DNA from: Hoylesella buccalis ATCC 35310
GTDB lineage: Bacteria; Bacteroidota; Bacteroidia; Bacteroidales; Bacteroidaceae
Length of the DNA stretch: 64,000 nt
Assembly: GCF_025151385.1 (NCBI RefSeq)
Contig: NZ_CP102287.1
Coordinates: forward strand, 1,302,001 to 1,366,000
Direction of reading: 5' to 3'
The position numbers and the translations under genes are program-made. Below the pieces are notes generated by a model. The model was given only the letters and a program-made list of their open reading frames with translations. It was not told the DNA's origin and ran no database searches. Positions within the stretch are counted from its first letter, which is position 1; every line of letters starts with the position of its first letter. Of the stretch, positions 54,384 through 63,492 are shown in pieces.

Positions 54384-55343
54384 CTAAAATCTTTTGCGGG
54401 GATAGGTCGTGATCTTCTTCTCATAGAGGCTTTGGGCTATCGAGAGGGTCTTGTCTGCTGAAAAGCCGTGGCGTCTGTTGGCATCCTTCTGCAAGGCTGT
54501 AAGGTCGTACAAGAGTGGTGGCGCGGTATGCGTTACCTTTCTTGCGACCGATTCTAACGTAAGCTGGCTCTGACTGCGAAGTGTAGCGAGAGCAGCCTGT
54601 GCCGATGCTTCATTCTCATAGTCTTTACAGCCAACGGCTTTCAGCGATATGCCCTCTTTCTTCAAGAGAGCGGATAATTTCCAATAAGGTACGGAAGAAA
54701 AATCACGATTTTCTATGTACCGACGGCAGACCATAGCAAGAGTTGGGGTCTGTACCCGTCCCAAGGAATAGCCGCCTTTGCGGGCGATGGACAATGCACG
54801 GCTGGCATTGATACCCATGAGCCAGTCGGCTTCGCTTCTTGCCTTGGCTGAATAATAGAGATTGTCGTAATGGCTTCCCGGCTTAAGATTGGAAAGTCCT
54901 TCACGGATAGCTTTGTCCGTCAATGATGAAATCCAAAGACGGTCGAAAGGCTTTCTGCAACCAATATGTTGATAGATGTAGCGAAAGATGAGTTCACCCT
55001 CCCGCCCTGCATCAGTGGCTACGGTGATGCGGTCTGCTTCGTCAAAGCAGGAGCGGATCACTTTGAGCTGTTTAAGCGCTGCTGGATCGGATATATACTC
55101 CTTGTCCTTACGTACTTGCCGTACCGCTAACTGAAATGGATTGGGACGGATGGGCAGATCTTCGGCTTTGTAGGCAGAAAAGCCGTAGGCTTCAGGCATA
55201 GCAAGGGTAATAAGGTGTCCCATTGCCCATGTAACGAGATACCCACTTCCTTCTAAATATCCGTCCTGCTTGCTATTTGCCCCAACGATGCGGGCAATAT
55301 CTCTGGCTACCGAGGGTTTCTCGGCAATAATACAAGTTGTCAT
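54384..55343 (-). pseudogene. topB: DNA topoisomerase III, N-terminal fragment
   Basis: This is the 5' part of topB: the Toprim domain (IIAEKPSVARDIA, with E8; TDAGREGELIF near 110-119) and the core up to the active site (LYEKKITTYPR). Y314 is the catalytic tyrosine. After R316 the frame enters the nested element and ends with KRF and a stop. The fragment alone lacks most of the topoisomerase core and should be inactive. It lies 21 bases after the DUF3945 gene in what was one operon. Confidence 0.88.
54395..54405 (+). repeat. Right core repeat (attR) of the nested element
   Basis: TGCGGGGATAG, identical to 44871-44881; see the element entry. Confidence 0.8.
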
Positions 55344-55364
55344 AGTCGATAATAGAATTAAGGG

Positions 55365-56756
55365 TTACATCTTACGTCCACGGGACTTCTTTTGTTTATT
55401 CTCGTCCTGCTTTTGCTTCTGCTCGGAAGTAGGTTGTGTCTGTCCCGTCTTCAAGGGCTCTTTCACGTTCTTCGTGGCTTCATTGGTTTTGCCGTCATTA
55501 TTGACCGCTACCTGTGTCTTGTGCTCTTCAGCTACGGCAACCACCTTTTCCTTACTGGTTTCCTGCTTCTTGTCAGGGTTCCACTTGTAGAAGCGTGGGC
55601 GGTTCTGCTTCTTGTCCATACGGACGTAGGCATTGAAGGACTTGCCCTCCTTATCGACCATGTTCTTCAAATAGACTGTGCGACCGCTATCCAAAGCTTC
55701 ACGCTGTTTTTCTGATAGCTCCAATCCGCAGAGCTTATGCGGTGCGCCTTGCCGTTGCCCCTCTTTCAAGCCTTGCTTTTTGTCGAAGACAAACTCAATA
55801 CCCTTTTTCTCGGCATTGACTTGAAGGGTAGCATTGAATGACTTACCGCTCTTGGCTGTCATGCCCTCCACCTTTACGGCTTTGCCTTCCACAAGATCTT
55901 TATATTGTGCATCGGAAAGCGTAACGCCCTTGATTTCCTTGGGAATGTTCACCCGGTCGGCACGCAGGGCGATGATATCATTAGTCTGTGGGTCAATCGA
56001 TACATAAGCGGAAAACGGCTCTCCGTTCTTGGGCTTCACTTCGATAGTTTTTCCAAGGTTGCCCGTAGTGAGTAGTTGTTCTTTCTCTTCGGGCGAGAAC
56101 TTGTAGCCCATATAGGGGAAGTCGAGCTGTGGCTCCTTGCGTAAAGGGTGGATAGCTAAGCCGACATTGCCGCTATCGTCCGTGCGGAAAGCAAGACGTG
56201 CTTCAGTGTAGATAGTTGTATCACCAATAGGTACGGCAATAGTAACAAGGTTACTCTTCTGCCAAGAAAGCATCTTTTCTAACTCTCCACTTTGTTCCAG
56301 TCGTTCACGGGTAAGACCGAGGTTGTCGAGTTGCTTCCAATCAATCTTCGACTCATCAATGACTGTGGCGTTCTTCTTTTTCGGCAGATAATCGTTAAAG
56401 GATACTCCAATCTCTGTCAGTTGCTGTTTGTTTTCGGGCTTATCACGGCTTTCCAGCATGGTGCGCAGGTTGTCCACGCTCTGCTCAACGTTGTTTGCCA
56501 CTATCTTATACAGTCCGAAACGAGTCGGGTTATTGAACTGTTTGAGGAAGTTGGTCATGAAGTTTTTCAGAAGTCCGTCCTTGTTGTTGAACTTTAGGAA
56601 CGCTGCTTGATTGGCAGCGATTGCCTCAGTTGTTTTAAGGTTTCCCTTGTCGTCGATACCCGATACTACGGAGAGTTTTCCCGCTTCCTTTTCGTTCTTC
56701 ACTTCCGTGCGGTCTTCCAAGACAAGCACATAGTTGTCATTGTTGTTTGATTCCAT
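55365..56756 (-). CDS. DUF3945/DUF4099-type protein of Bacteroidales ICEs
   Basis: The 463-residue protein has a DUF4099-like middle part (IDWKQLDNLGLTRERLEQSG) and DUF3945 repeats in the C-terminal half. Three units share a common pattern: GKTIEVKPKNGEPFSAYVSI, KAVKVEGMTAKSGKSFNATL and RTVYLKNMVDKEGKSFNAYV. It ends in a lysine- and glutamine-rich tail. Genes of this type stand beside topB and the giant helicase in Bacteroidales ICEs; the function is unknown. The same unit is found at the C-terminus of topB. Confidence 0.8.
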   Translation of the reverse strand: MESNNNDNYVLVLEDRTEVKNEKEAGKLSVVSGIDDKGNLKTTEAIAANQAAFLKFNNKDGLLKNFMTNFLKQFNNPTRFGLYKIVANNVEQSVDNLRTMLESRDKPENKQQLTEIGVSFNDYLPKKKNATVIDESKIDWKQLDNLGLTRERLEQSGELEKMLSWQKSNLVTIAVPIGDTTIYTEARLAFRTDDSGNVGLAIHPLRKEPQLDFPYMGYKFSPEEKEQLLTTGNLGKTIEVKPKNGEPFSAYVSIDPQTNDIIALRADRVNIPKEIKGVTLSDAQYKDLVEGKAVKVEGMTAKSGKSFNATLQVNAEKKGIEFVFDKKQGLKEGQRQGAPHKLCGLELSEKQREALDSGRTVYLKNMVDKEGKSFNAYVRMDKKQNRPRFYKWNPDKKQETSKEKVVAVAEEHKTQVAVNNDGKTNEATKNVKEPLKTGQTQPTSEQKQKQDENKQKKSRGRKM

Positions 56757-56795
56757 AATTGTTTGTTATTGAGTGAATAAATTGCTATCAAGCAG

Positions 56796-56803
56796 CAAAA
56801 ATA
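56796..56803 (-). promoter_or_regulatory. Promoter -7 element of the DUF3945-topB operon
   Basis: TATTTTTG on the minus strand, 40 bases upstream of the DUF3945 start codon, matches TAnnTTTG. No clear TTTG lies at the usual distance. Confidence 0.45.
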
Positions 56804-56932
56804 TAGGTATATAAAGAAGGAGAAAAATTTTCGGGAAAAACGGGAAGCATAAGGGAAAAGAAGGAAAAACAACACTTCTTCCCTTTTATTCCACATAAAG
56901 GGAAGAAATATTATATTTTTGCGCATAAAAAC

Positions 56933-56963
56933 TTGGTTATCTGGATGTAATGTATTATATTTG
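56933..56963 (+). promoter_or_regulatory. Promoter of the T6SS operon
   Basis: TTG at 56933-56935, 20 bases, and TATATTTG at 56956-56963 match the consensus. The first T6SS gene starts 44 bases after the -7 box. The operon reads away from the divergent DUF3945-topB genes. Confidence 0.7.
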
Positions 56964-57006
56964 CAACTGCCCCATTGGGGATGAACTTAATAAACTAAAG
57001 TGCACA

Positions 57007-57429
57007 ATGGATTATTTAAAGATTCCATTAGATTTGTCTGTCGCTTTGAAGGGGACTTTGGCGAGATGCTCCCCCGAAGAATCTATTGCGCAAAATATAA
57101 TGCTGTTAATCGTGTCACATCCCGGAGAAATTTTCGGGAAATATGAATATGGATCGATTATTTGGGAGTTGGAATTCAATCAACTGGTTAAAGTCAGAGA
57201 TTGGGAAGAAACGGTAAGAAATTCCCTCGTGCAATCAATCACGGCTTATGAGCGACGGCTAAAAGATGTTCGTGTGGATGTGCATCTTTCTGAGATAGAG
57301 GAGGACCTGTTGGGAAAGAATCCCAATATTCGCCGTCAAGCCAGTATTACGGTTCATGCCCAAATAGAATCAACAGACATTCCTTTTGTTTTTAACACTT
57401 TGGTTTATATCAGTCCTTTATCTCAATAA
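57007..57429 (+). CDS. tssE: T6SS baseplate component TssE-like, GPW/gp25 family
   Basis: The 140-residue protein begins MDYLKIPLDLSVALKGTLAR and has the gp25-like pattern: QNIMLLIVSHPGEIFGKYEYGS, the phage-like baseplate wedge signature, then SLVQSITAYERRLKDVRVDV. It should form part of the T6SS baseplate, connecting to the sheath. The open frame extends upstream, but the ATG at 57007 gives the family start and lies after the promoter. TssF starts 11 bases downstream. Confidence 0.85.
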   Translation: MDYLKIPLDLSVALKGTLARCSPEESIAQNIMLLIVSHPGEIFGKYEYGSIIWELEFNQLVKVRDWEETVRNSLVQSITAYERRLKDVRVDVHLSEIEEDLLGKNPNIRRQASITVHAQIESTDIPFVFNTLVYISPLSQ

Positions 57430-57440
57430 ATCTTTGTATC

Positions 57441-59225
57441 ATGGCGACAGATAAGAATTTTACACGAATAAAAGAGAGGGTTTTAGACTATGCCATGTCT
57501 TTGTGGGAGATTGATGATGCAAGATTGATAGACCCTGTGGTTGATTTGCTGCTGGATGTCGTCGCTTATGAGTTTTACAAGTTGCACCAAGAGATCGAGA
57601 AGTCCGATGCCCAAATATTAAACCGTCTTGCCAGAATACTGATTCCGCAAATATGGTCGCTCCCATTCCCTGCCCACGGATTGCTGACAGTACATCCTCT
57701 GTCTGGCGACAATTCCGCAGTATTGGGAACAGAAGACCAATTCTATGCGCGCAAGGTAGCTTTAGGCAAGGATGATATGCCTTTCTATTTCACCCCTTTG
57801 GTGGAAGAGCCGTTATTTGACATAAGAATTCCATTTCTGGCATACGGAACAGAACTTCAATATAATATCCGTAAACGAACGGAACATATAGAACTTCTGC
57901 CATCCACTCATCGCATCGCAGATTTCACGTTGTGGATAGGTCTGTCCATCCCGGATTCTCAGTTGGGAAAAATCGCGACACTGCCTATTTGTGTTTTGCC
58001 GGAAGACAGGTCTTTACTCCCTTTCATCCAGAATGTCAAGGCTTATGATGACCAAGGTCGTGAATTAAAGACAGCTCCTCATCTGTTGAAACAATCTCAC
58101 GAAGAGGAACATTATTTTGAAGAAATATCGACCTATTATCAACAAGCATACATAGACTTAAATCTACCTGTAGATCCCGCAGCAAAGACGATAAAAGAGA
58201 TTTTTCCGAGTGCTCTGTCTGAATTAGACCAGATTGAGGGAAATGAAAATGCGGTTTGGATTCGTTTGTCATTTCCTGAGGTCTTCAACAGAGAGGAACT
58301 GAGGAACATCAAGATTCTTTTTAACACCTTTCCTGTCGTGAACAGGCAATTGGTCTTGGTAAATCATAGTTTCAGGACACATGGGAGAATAGTTTCATTG
58401 CCCTGCTCACATAACGCTTCATTGCTGAACATACACAAATTTGAGGACAATAATGGTTGTGTGTTTCGCAATAGGCTTTCCTTGTATCAGAAAGAGGTCA
58501 AAGGTGTCTATAGTTTGTATTTCGGGAATCTGGAGCGTTTCGACAGTGACAATGCCCAGAGTGAGATCAGCAAGGTTCTGCGGTTAATCCGAGAGGAAGG
58601 AAATGCTTTTGCCTCCCTTGACACAGACAGCCTTTCCTCCGAGCTAAAAGTCCTGCAAGAAAAATTGGACGCTACTGAAAAGAGCATAGATCGTCAAAAC
58701 TTCAAAGGGAACAAGAACAAGGCTTTTCTTTTAACTGTTCCGCACAAAGAAAGTCATTTTGCAGAATTGAAATACTGGCAAACCCAAGGAGAAAGTGCCA
58801 ATGGCATCAATCAGAGAAATCTTGTTCAACAGTTGGACATGGATAAATTTGACCCGTCCAGTATTAGATTCCAAACATCAACGGTGGAAGGCAGGTTGCA
58901 TACGGACGACCAAGAGCTCATCAATAGTTTGCGGTACGGCTTATTATGTAATAACCGCATTGTTTCTGAAGAGGACGTTAAGAGTTATATATACCACCGT
59001 CTGGGTTCAATGGTGAATGGGGTTGACATCAAGGACGGCATTTGCATATCCAACGGTTCACTTCAAGGAATAGTCCGGACTACGGATGTCAGCATACACC
59101 TGTCATCTGAAATAAAAAAAGTGGACTCCAAAATGAACCAATTAGATTTTTTGGCGAACACACTTGCCGAGGAAATGCAAAAGAAATCCATTAGTCATAG
59201 TACCTATAAAATTAAGTTTATATGA
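57441..59225 (+). CDS. tssF: T6SS baseplate subunit TssF
   Basis: The 594-residue protein has the TssF/VasA N-terminal layout (FTRIKERVLDYAMSLWEIDD, VVDLLLDVVAYEFYKLHQE, then LPFPAHGLLTVHPLSG). It forms baseplate wedges with TssG and TssE. Its stop overlaps the ClpV start by four bases (ATGA), indicating translational coupling. Confidence 0.85.
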   Translation: MATDKNFTRIKERVLDYAMSLWEIDDARLIDPVVDLLLDVVAYEFYKLHQEIEKSDAQILNRLARILIPQIWSLPFPAHGLLTVHPLSGDNSAVLGTEDQFYARKVALGKDDMPFYFTPLVEEPLFDIRIPFLAYGTELQYNIRKRTEHIELLPSTHRIADFTLWIGLSIPDSQLGKIATLPICVLPEDRSLLPFIQNVKAYDDQGRELKTAPHLLKQSHEEEHYFEEISTYYQQAYIDLNLPVDPAAKTIKEIFPSALSELDQIEGNENAVWIRLSFPEVFNREELRNIKILFNTFPVVNRQLVLVNHSFRTHGRIVSLPCSHNASLLNIHKFEDNNGCVFRNRLSLYQKEVKGVYSLYFGNLERFDSDNAQSEISKVLRLIREEGNAFASLDTDSLSSELKVLQEKLDATEKSIDRQNFKGNKNKAFLLTVPHKESHFAELKYWQTQGESANGINQRNLVQQLDMDKFDPSSIRFQTSTVEGRLHTDDQELINSLRYGLLCNNRIVSEEDVKSYIYHRLGSMVNGVDIKDGICISNGSLQGIVRTTDVSIHLSSEIKKVDSKMNQLDFLANTLAEEMQKKSISHSTYKIKFI

Positions 59226-61672
59226 TGGAAAGAAACATAAGCAATAGTGTGCAATCCGCCATGCGCTTGTCAGCATCTATGGCAAACGCGGACAACCATA
59301 CAAGCTACGGTATTTCCCATCTGGTGCTTGCTTTGCTTTCAGAAGGGACTGGGACAGGATTGTCCAATATACTGAGCTCAATGAACAAGGACGTCGGCTA
59401 TATTCATGAATGGTTTGACGTGCGTCGTGAGATGTACGTGTCAGAGGAGCATGAAGGTGATGGTATTGTCGCAGACAGCCAAGTGACCCTTGTGCTTGAG
59501 GAAGCGGAACGCTCAAAGATAAAGTTGGGCTCCGACAGCATAGACGCTTTATGTGTATTTACAGCGATTATTCGCCAAGGTGTTGTTTTCTCGGACAGTC
59601 AAATTGAGTCCTTGTCCGTTTCTGAGGATGATGTCCTTTCTTTCTTCAATGCACAAGCGGTTAATCATTTTTATCAAGGAGAGGAGAATAAGCTCTTGGC
59701 AAGTTTCCCTTTCGCGTATAATCTAAAAGAAGAGGCATATATCCTTCGAGGAAGGATTGTTTTGGGACGTGAGAAAGAAGTACGTACTATCTTGGAAGGC
59801 TTAGAGCGTTGTGCCAATAAAGCTATAATGCTTATAGGAGATTCCGGTGTAGGCAAAACGGCTATTATTCATTCTCTGGTAAAGGAGGTCTGCGAGAACC
59901 ACGACGAGTTGATTTCTCAAATCAAACTTATCGGCTTACACACAGCAAAGCTGTTGGCTTCTTCCGGCAATGAAACAGAGCTAGCCCAGAAAATCTCCTA
60001 TTTTCTTGGAAAATTGGATGAAATGGAGGGACAAACCGTTTTGCTGATAGACGACCTGCAAATGTTGTTGGAGTTTGGTGGGCAAACAAAATCGACAACC
60101 CTCATCAACATATTCAACTCCCAAATTAGCGACGGTTCAACAAGTATTGTATTCACGATTACTCCAGATGCATTCAGAAAGCATATCGAAAAAAACAGTA
60201 TAGAGAGCAAATTGGATATTTTGGATATTTCGGAACTGGACAAGTTCACTGTTCTAAGCATGCTAAGGGAGCATTCCAACCGGATGGAAGAACACTATAG
60301 TCTTTCCATAAGCGACAACGCCACGCAGGAGTCGCTGACATTATCTTCTCGATATTTTAAAGAGAAGAAACAGCCCGCCGCAGCAATAGACCTGTTGGAC
60401 GCGACTGCTGCCGCAGTACGCTTGAGCAACAAAAATTCCCTAAACGAGTTGGATGTGTTCCTTTCCAAGTTTGAATCCCTCAAACAGGAGGATCCAAACC
60501 GTCAGCAACAGGATTTACGTCTTTTTTCTAATAGTCTGAGATCGAAAATCAGCGTAGTGCTGATCTCTAAGCTCCCTAATGGCATCAGTTTTTCAGAAGG
60601 TACTTTGGAAGAAGAACTGGCGAAAACGTCTGAGACTCTCCGGAACCTGTCCGTCTTAGCTGAGAATGGCATTCCGCGCGTTTCTCCAAGTGAGGTCGAA
60701 GCGGTTGTCGCGGAGATGACCGGGATTCCCTTGGGAAAGATTCAAGCCCAAGAAAAGGACCGGCTGTTAGGAATTGAGAGTCGTCTGGAGGAAAGGGTCA
60801 AAGGGCAAAATAAAGCAATCACAACGCTCTCGGACGCCATCATAGAGTCCAGAAGCGGACTCAGTGACCCTCGCAAGCCCATAGGTTCCTTCTTTTTCTT
60901 AGGTCCGACAGGTACAGGAAAAACTGAACTTGCCAAATCACTCGCCGAATTGCTTTTTGACGACGAGAACGCCATGATAAGGTTTGACATGTCCGAGTTC
61001 AAGGAGGAACATTCAGCAGCTTTGCTTTATGGTGCGCCTCCAGGATATGTAGGATATGAAGAAGGTGGCTTGCTGGTGACAAAGATCCGCCAAAAGCCCT
61101 ATTCTGTCATTCTTTTTGATGAAATTGAGAAAGCGCACTCAAGTGTATATGATGTCTTCCTGCAAATCATGGACGAAGGAAAGATACACGACAAGTTAGG
61201 GCGCGAAGGGGATTTTTCAAACGCCATCATCATATTCACCTCAAACATTGCAAGCAGTTGGATTGCAGAACAGTTCAATCAAGGAATCACACCAGACTCA
61301 AAACATTTGACAGAAGTCATGTCCCAGCATTTCAGACCAGAATTTTTGGGACGCCTAACAGAAGTCGTACCGTTTGCACCCATTAACGAAACGGTAGCCC
61401 AGTCTATTTTCCGCTTGCACTTCTCTCGTTTGCAACAGCAATTGCAAGAGCAAAAGAACATTCACATACAGATCACTGACGAAGCCTTGCGTTTCCTGTC
61501 AGCCAAGGGATACTCTCCCCAGTACGGGGCACGCCCCATCGCTGGCGTCGTACGCACTTATCTTAAAAAGAGCATATCTCGCTTAATTGTTTCCGAGGGT
61601 ATCAAGGAAGGAGACAGTGTCAAAGTTTATTACCGAGACAACGGTTTGGAATGGAAAAGACTGGATATATAA
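59222..61672 (+). CDS. tssH: T6SS sheath-recycling ATPase ClpV
   Basis: The 816-residue AAA+ ATPase should disassemble the contracted sheath. Clp-N repeats lie at 1-145. The first AAA domain has Walker A GDSGVGKT (206-213), but its Walker B reads LLIDDLQ (274-280), with Asp in place of the catalytic Glu. The M region is much shorter than in ClpB. The second AAA domain is canonical: Walker A GPTGTGKT (561-568), Walker B ILFDEIEK (630-637) and pore loop [13 protein letters not shown]. Its place between TssF and TssG confirms ClpV instead of ClpB, of which a separate copy lies at 17.6 kb. Confidence 0.9.
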   Translation: MMERNISNSVQSAMRLSASMANADNHTSYGISHLVLALLSEGTGTGLSNILSSMNKDVGYIHEWFDVRREMYVSEEHEGDGIVADSQVTLVLEEAERSKIKLGSDSIDALCVFTAIIRQGVVFSDSQIESLSVSEDDVLSFFNAQAVNHFYQGEENKLLASFPFAYNLKEEAYILRGRIVLGREKEVRTILEGLERCANKAIMLIGDSGVGKTAIIHSLVKEVCENHDELISQIKLIGLHTAKLLASSGNETELAQKISYFLGKLDEMEGQTVLLIDDLQMLLEFGGQTKSTTLINIFNSQISDGSTSIVFTITPDAFRKHIEKNSIESKLDILDISELDKFTVLSMLREHSNRMEEHYSLSISDNATQESLTLSSRYFKEKKQPAAAIDLLDATAAAVRLSNKNSLNELDVFLSKFESLKQEDPNRQQQDLRLFSNSLRSKISVVLISKLPNGISFSEGTLEEELAKTSETLRNLSVLAENGIPRVSPSEVEAVVAEMTGIPLGKIQAQEKDRLLGIESRLEERVKGQNKAITTLSDAIIESRSGLSDPRKPIGSFFFLGPTGTGKTELAKSLAELLFDDENAMIRFDMSEFKEEHSAALLYGAPPGYVGYEEGGLLVTKIRQKPYSVILFDEIEKAHSSVYDVFLQIMDEGKIHDKLGREGDFSNAIIIFTSNIASSWIAEQFNQGITPDSKHLTEVMSQHFRPEFLGRLTEVVPFAPINETVAQSIFRLHFSRLQQQLQEQKNIHIQITDEALRFLSAKGYSPQYGARPIAGVVRTYLKKSISRLIVSEGIKEGDSVKVYYRDNGLEWKRLDI

Positions 61673-62583
61673 GTAAGGAGGAAAGGTTGGCACTCTTCCG
61701 CAGAAGTGAGTCAAGCAATCTTCTGGCGGAAGTGTTCCTCGATGAGTTGCAATTTATCTTGGGTGAGGATATCCTTGAACAAGTGGTTGTGGCAAATCAA
61801 GGCATGAATCCTCGTGTAAAGTCCAAGGACATCCTTGATATAAAGTTGCGCCACGTTTATGCCTTGGGAGAGTTGGTAGAGTTGGTTCTAGCACGTAACA
61901 GCATCTATCACCAGCTTCCCGAAAGCCTCTTCCATCCATTGACTCTGAGTAAGCCAAATATGTCCCAGAGAGAATTGATAGAGGCTATCAGGCAAAATCG
62001 CAGAAAGGAGAAAGAAGCCCTACACTTTTTTGCCCCTTTTGATACAGCTTTTTTCAAAGAACGGGTACGGATTCACAGGCGCTATCTGAATTTCTTTTCG
62101 GAAAAAGACGAGCATCCCATAAGAAAGGCATTGACGAAATACATTCTATATGACAATAAGACACTTACACCGGACGAATGCCAGCGCCTTTTCTTCTTTG
62201 CAGGGAAGTCAGATGCATCCAAGGAGAACCTCTCGGAGATAGACATTCTCCTTCACGAGATTTTAAACTTGGATGTGAAATTACAATTTAAGTCATGCAA
62301 GGTGGAGAATTTGCCATATCCCGTACTCGGAAAGACCCAGCTTGGTCTTGACGCAGGTCTGGATGGAGTTATACAGTCCGAAATAGAGGATGTCGAGGGC
62401 ATAATCCACTATCACGATAGCGTCCCCGCAATGAAGGAAGTACAAAAGCACATTGAGTCCGTCAAGTATGTATTGGGCTTCTTTATTTTGTCAGCGAGGA
62501 AAACTAACATCAAGTTCACGCTTGACGGGACTATGGATTTTATCTTGGGAAACAACCGTTTGGGATATGACACCCAACTATAA
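61651..62583 (+). CDS. tssG: T6SS baseplate subunit TssG-like
   Basis: The 310-residue protein overlaps the end of ClpV by 22 bases. It has helical stretches such as FFAPFDTAFFKERVRIHRRYL and a beta-rich C-terminal end (DVKLQFKSCKVENLPYPVLG, TLDGTMDFILGNNRLGYDTQL). TssG of the Bacteroidetes subtype has this length and closing pattern, and no other TssG candidate is in the operon. The assignment rests on length, context and this weak resemblance. Confidence 0.6.
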   Translation: MEKTGYISKEERLALFRRSESSNLLAEVFLDELQFILGEDILEQVVVANQGMNPRVKSKDILDIKLRHVYALGELVELVLARNSIYHQLPESLFHPLTLSKPNMSQRELIEAIRQNRRKEKEALHFFAPFDTAFFKERVRIHRRYLNFFSEKDEHPIRKALTKYILYDNKTLTPDECQRLFFFAGKSDASKENLSEIDILLHEILNLDVKLQFKSCKVENLPYPVLGKTQLGLDAGLDGVIQSEIEDVEGIIHYHDSVPAMKEVQKHIESVKYVLGFFILSARKTNIKFTLDGTMDFILGNNRLGYDTQL

Positions 62584-62601
62584 ATTAAAATAAGTGCAAT
62601 T

Positions 62602-63492
62602 ATGGAAGTTTTGATCACATATTTTCTTAAATATCTCCTGGCACCCTTTCTGGTGGCCGCCATTCTATTGATAATGAATGGAATCAAGGCAATAAAGAAG
62701 CGGTTGAAATTTAAAAATGTAATCGTATATATCTTAATAACAGGACTGCTTTTGGGAATACCCGGTTGCCTGTCCATCCTCAAAGATGAATTCGTTTGGG
62801 GAGGTGTATTCATTGTCAACGTCCTGTACCTTTTCTTGGGGTGCTTGTTCGCCTATACGATGAACAACAATGTGGCAAGGAAGATAGGTGTTGACGGCAA
62901 CATGGTGTCCCAGGTTCTTGTCATGCTGATTTGTGGGTTACTTGGAGGATGGATACATTTTCTGCTTTTTGAGAAATTGGGCGGAATGCCGTATGCCCCT
63001 TGGTCCATGCTGTCCGTCATTTGGTACACCTTGCCTTTTTTGACACTACTTAGCCTTAGGGCTTTCCACAAGATTCCGCCTCCTTTATATGAGCTGTGGT
63101 CTTTCGGTCAGAGTGGGTTCAACAGGAATCAATGGGATAATACGGATAATTTTCAAGCTATTCCTGTCAAAGTCCGAATAAAAAGGAGACAGGAAGACGA
63201 GGAATATGCCTCTCTGACCGTCCGCCTTCAGGACAACATAAGCCTAGGGGACTGGTTCAACTGGCTGGTGGAAGATCAGAACAGGCGTTCTCCGATGCAC
63301 CAGATAGATGTCAATGATTCAAGTGTGAATGCCGGGTGGATTTTCTATACGACACGATGGATCAATTACCCATTGTTCATCAGGGTGCTGAATCCAGAAC
63401 AGGACAGAAAGGAAAATGCAATAAGAAAGAACCAGATCATATACATAAAACGAATTATCGTTGAAGAATCAAAAGCACATGAAACAGATTAA
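62602..63492 (+). CDS. tssN: T6SS membrane protein TssN (Bacteroidetes-specific)
   Basis: The 296-residue protein has about five N-terminal transmembrane helices (about 8-25, 40-57, 67-88, 103-121 and 133-152) and a soluble C-terminal domain from about 165 (VKVRIKRRQEDEEYASLTVRL, NAGWIFYTTRWINYPLFIRV). Subtype iii T6SSs lack the usual TssJLM complex and carry TssN and other specific membrane proteins instead. Its layout fits TssN. It overlaps the tssK start by 14 bases. Confidence 0.75.
   Translation: MEVLITYFLKYLLAPFLVAAILLIMNGIKAIKKRLKFKNVIVYILITGLLLGIPGCLSILKDEFVWGGVFIVNVLYLFLGCLFAYTMNNNVARKIGVDGNMVSQVLVMLICGLLGGWIHFLLFEKLGGMPYAPWSMLSVIWYTLPFLTLLSLRAFHKIPPPLYELWSFGQSGFNRNQWDNTDNFQAIPVKVRIKRRQEDEEYASLTVRLQDNISLGDWFNWLVEDQNRRSPMHQIDVNDSSVNAGWIFYTTRWINYPLFIRVLNPEQDRKENAIRKNQIIYIKRIIVEESKAHETD

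Larger units (their letters stand above)
44871..54405. mobile_element. Nested 9.5-kb integrative element inside topB
   Basis: The two halves of topB are 9.5 kb apart, and both keep the 11 bases TGCGGGGATAG (44871-44881 and 54395-54405), as expected for integration by a tyrosine recombinase with a short shared core. Inside lie two tandem tyrosine recombinases, a DUF1896 gene, two HTH genes, repeat arrays, two mobilization-protein-like genes and two C10 proteases. No relaxase or coupling protein is present, so movement between cells would need the host ICE or another helper. Removal of one repeat and the insert restores the topB frame. Confidence 0.88.
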
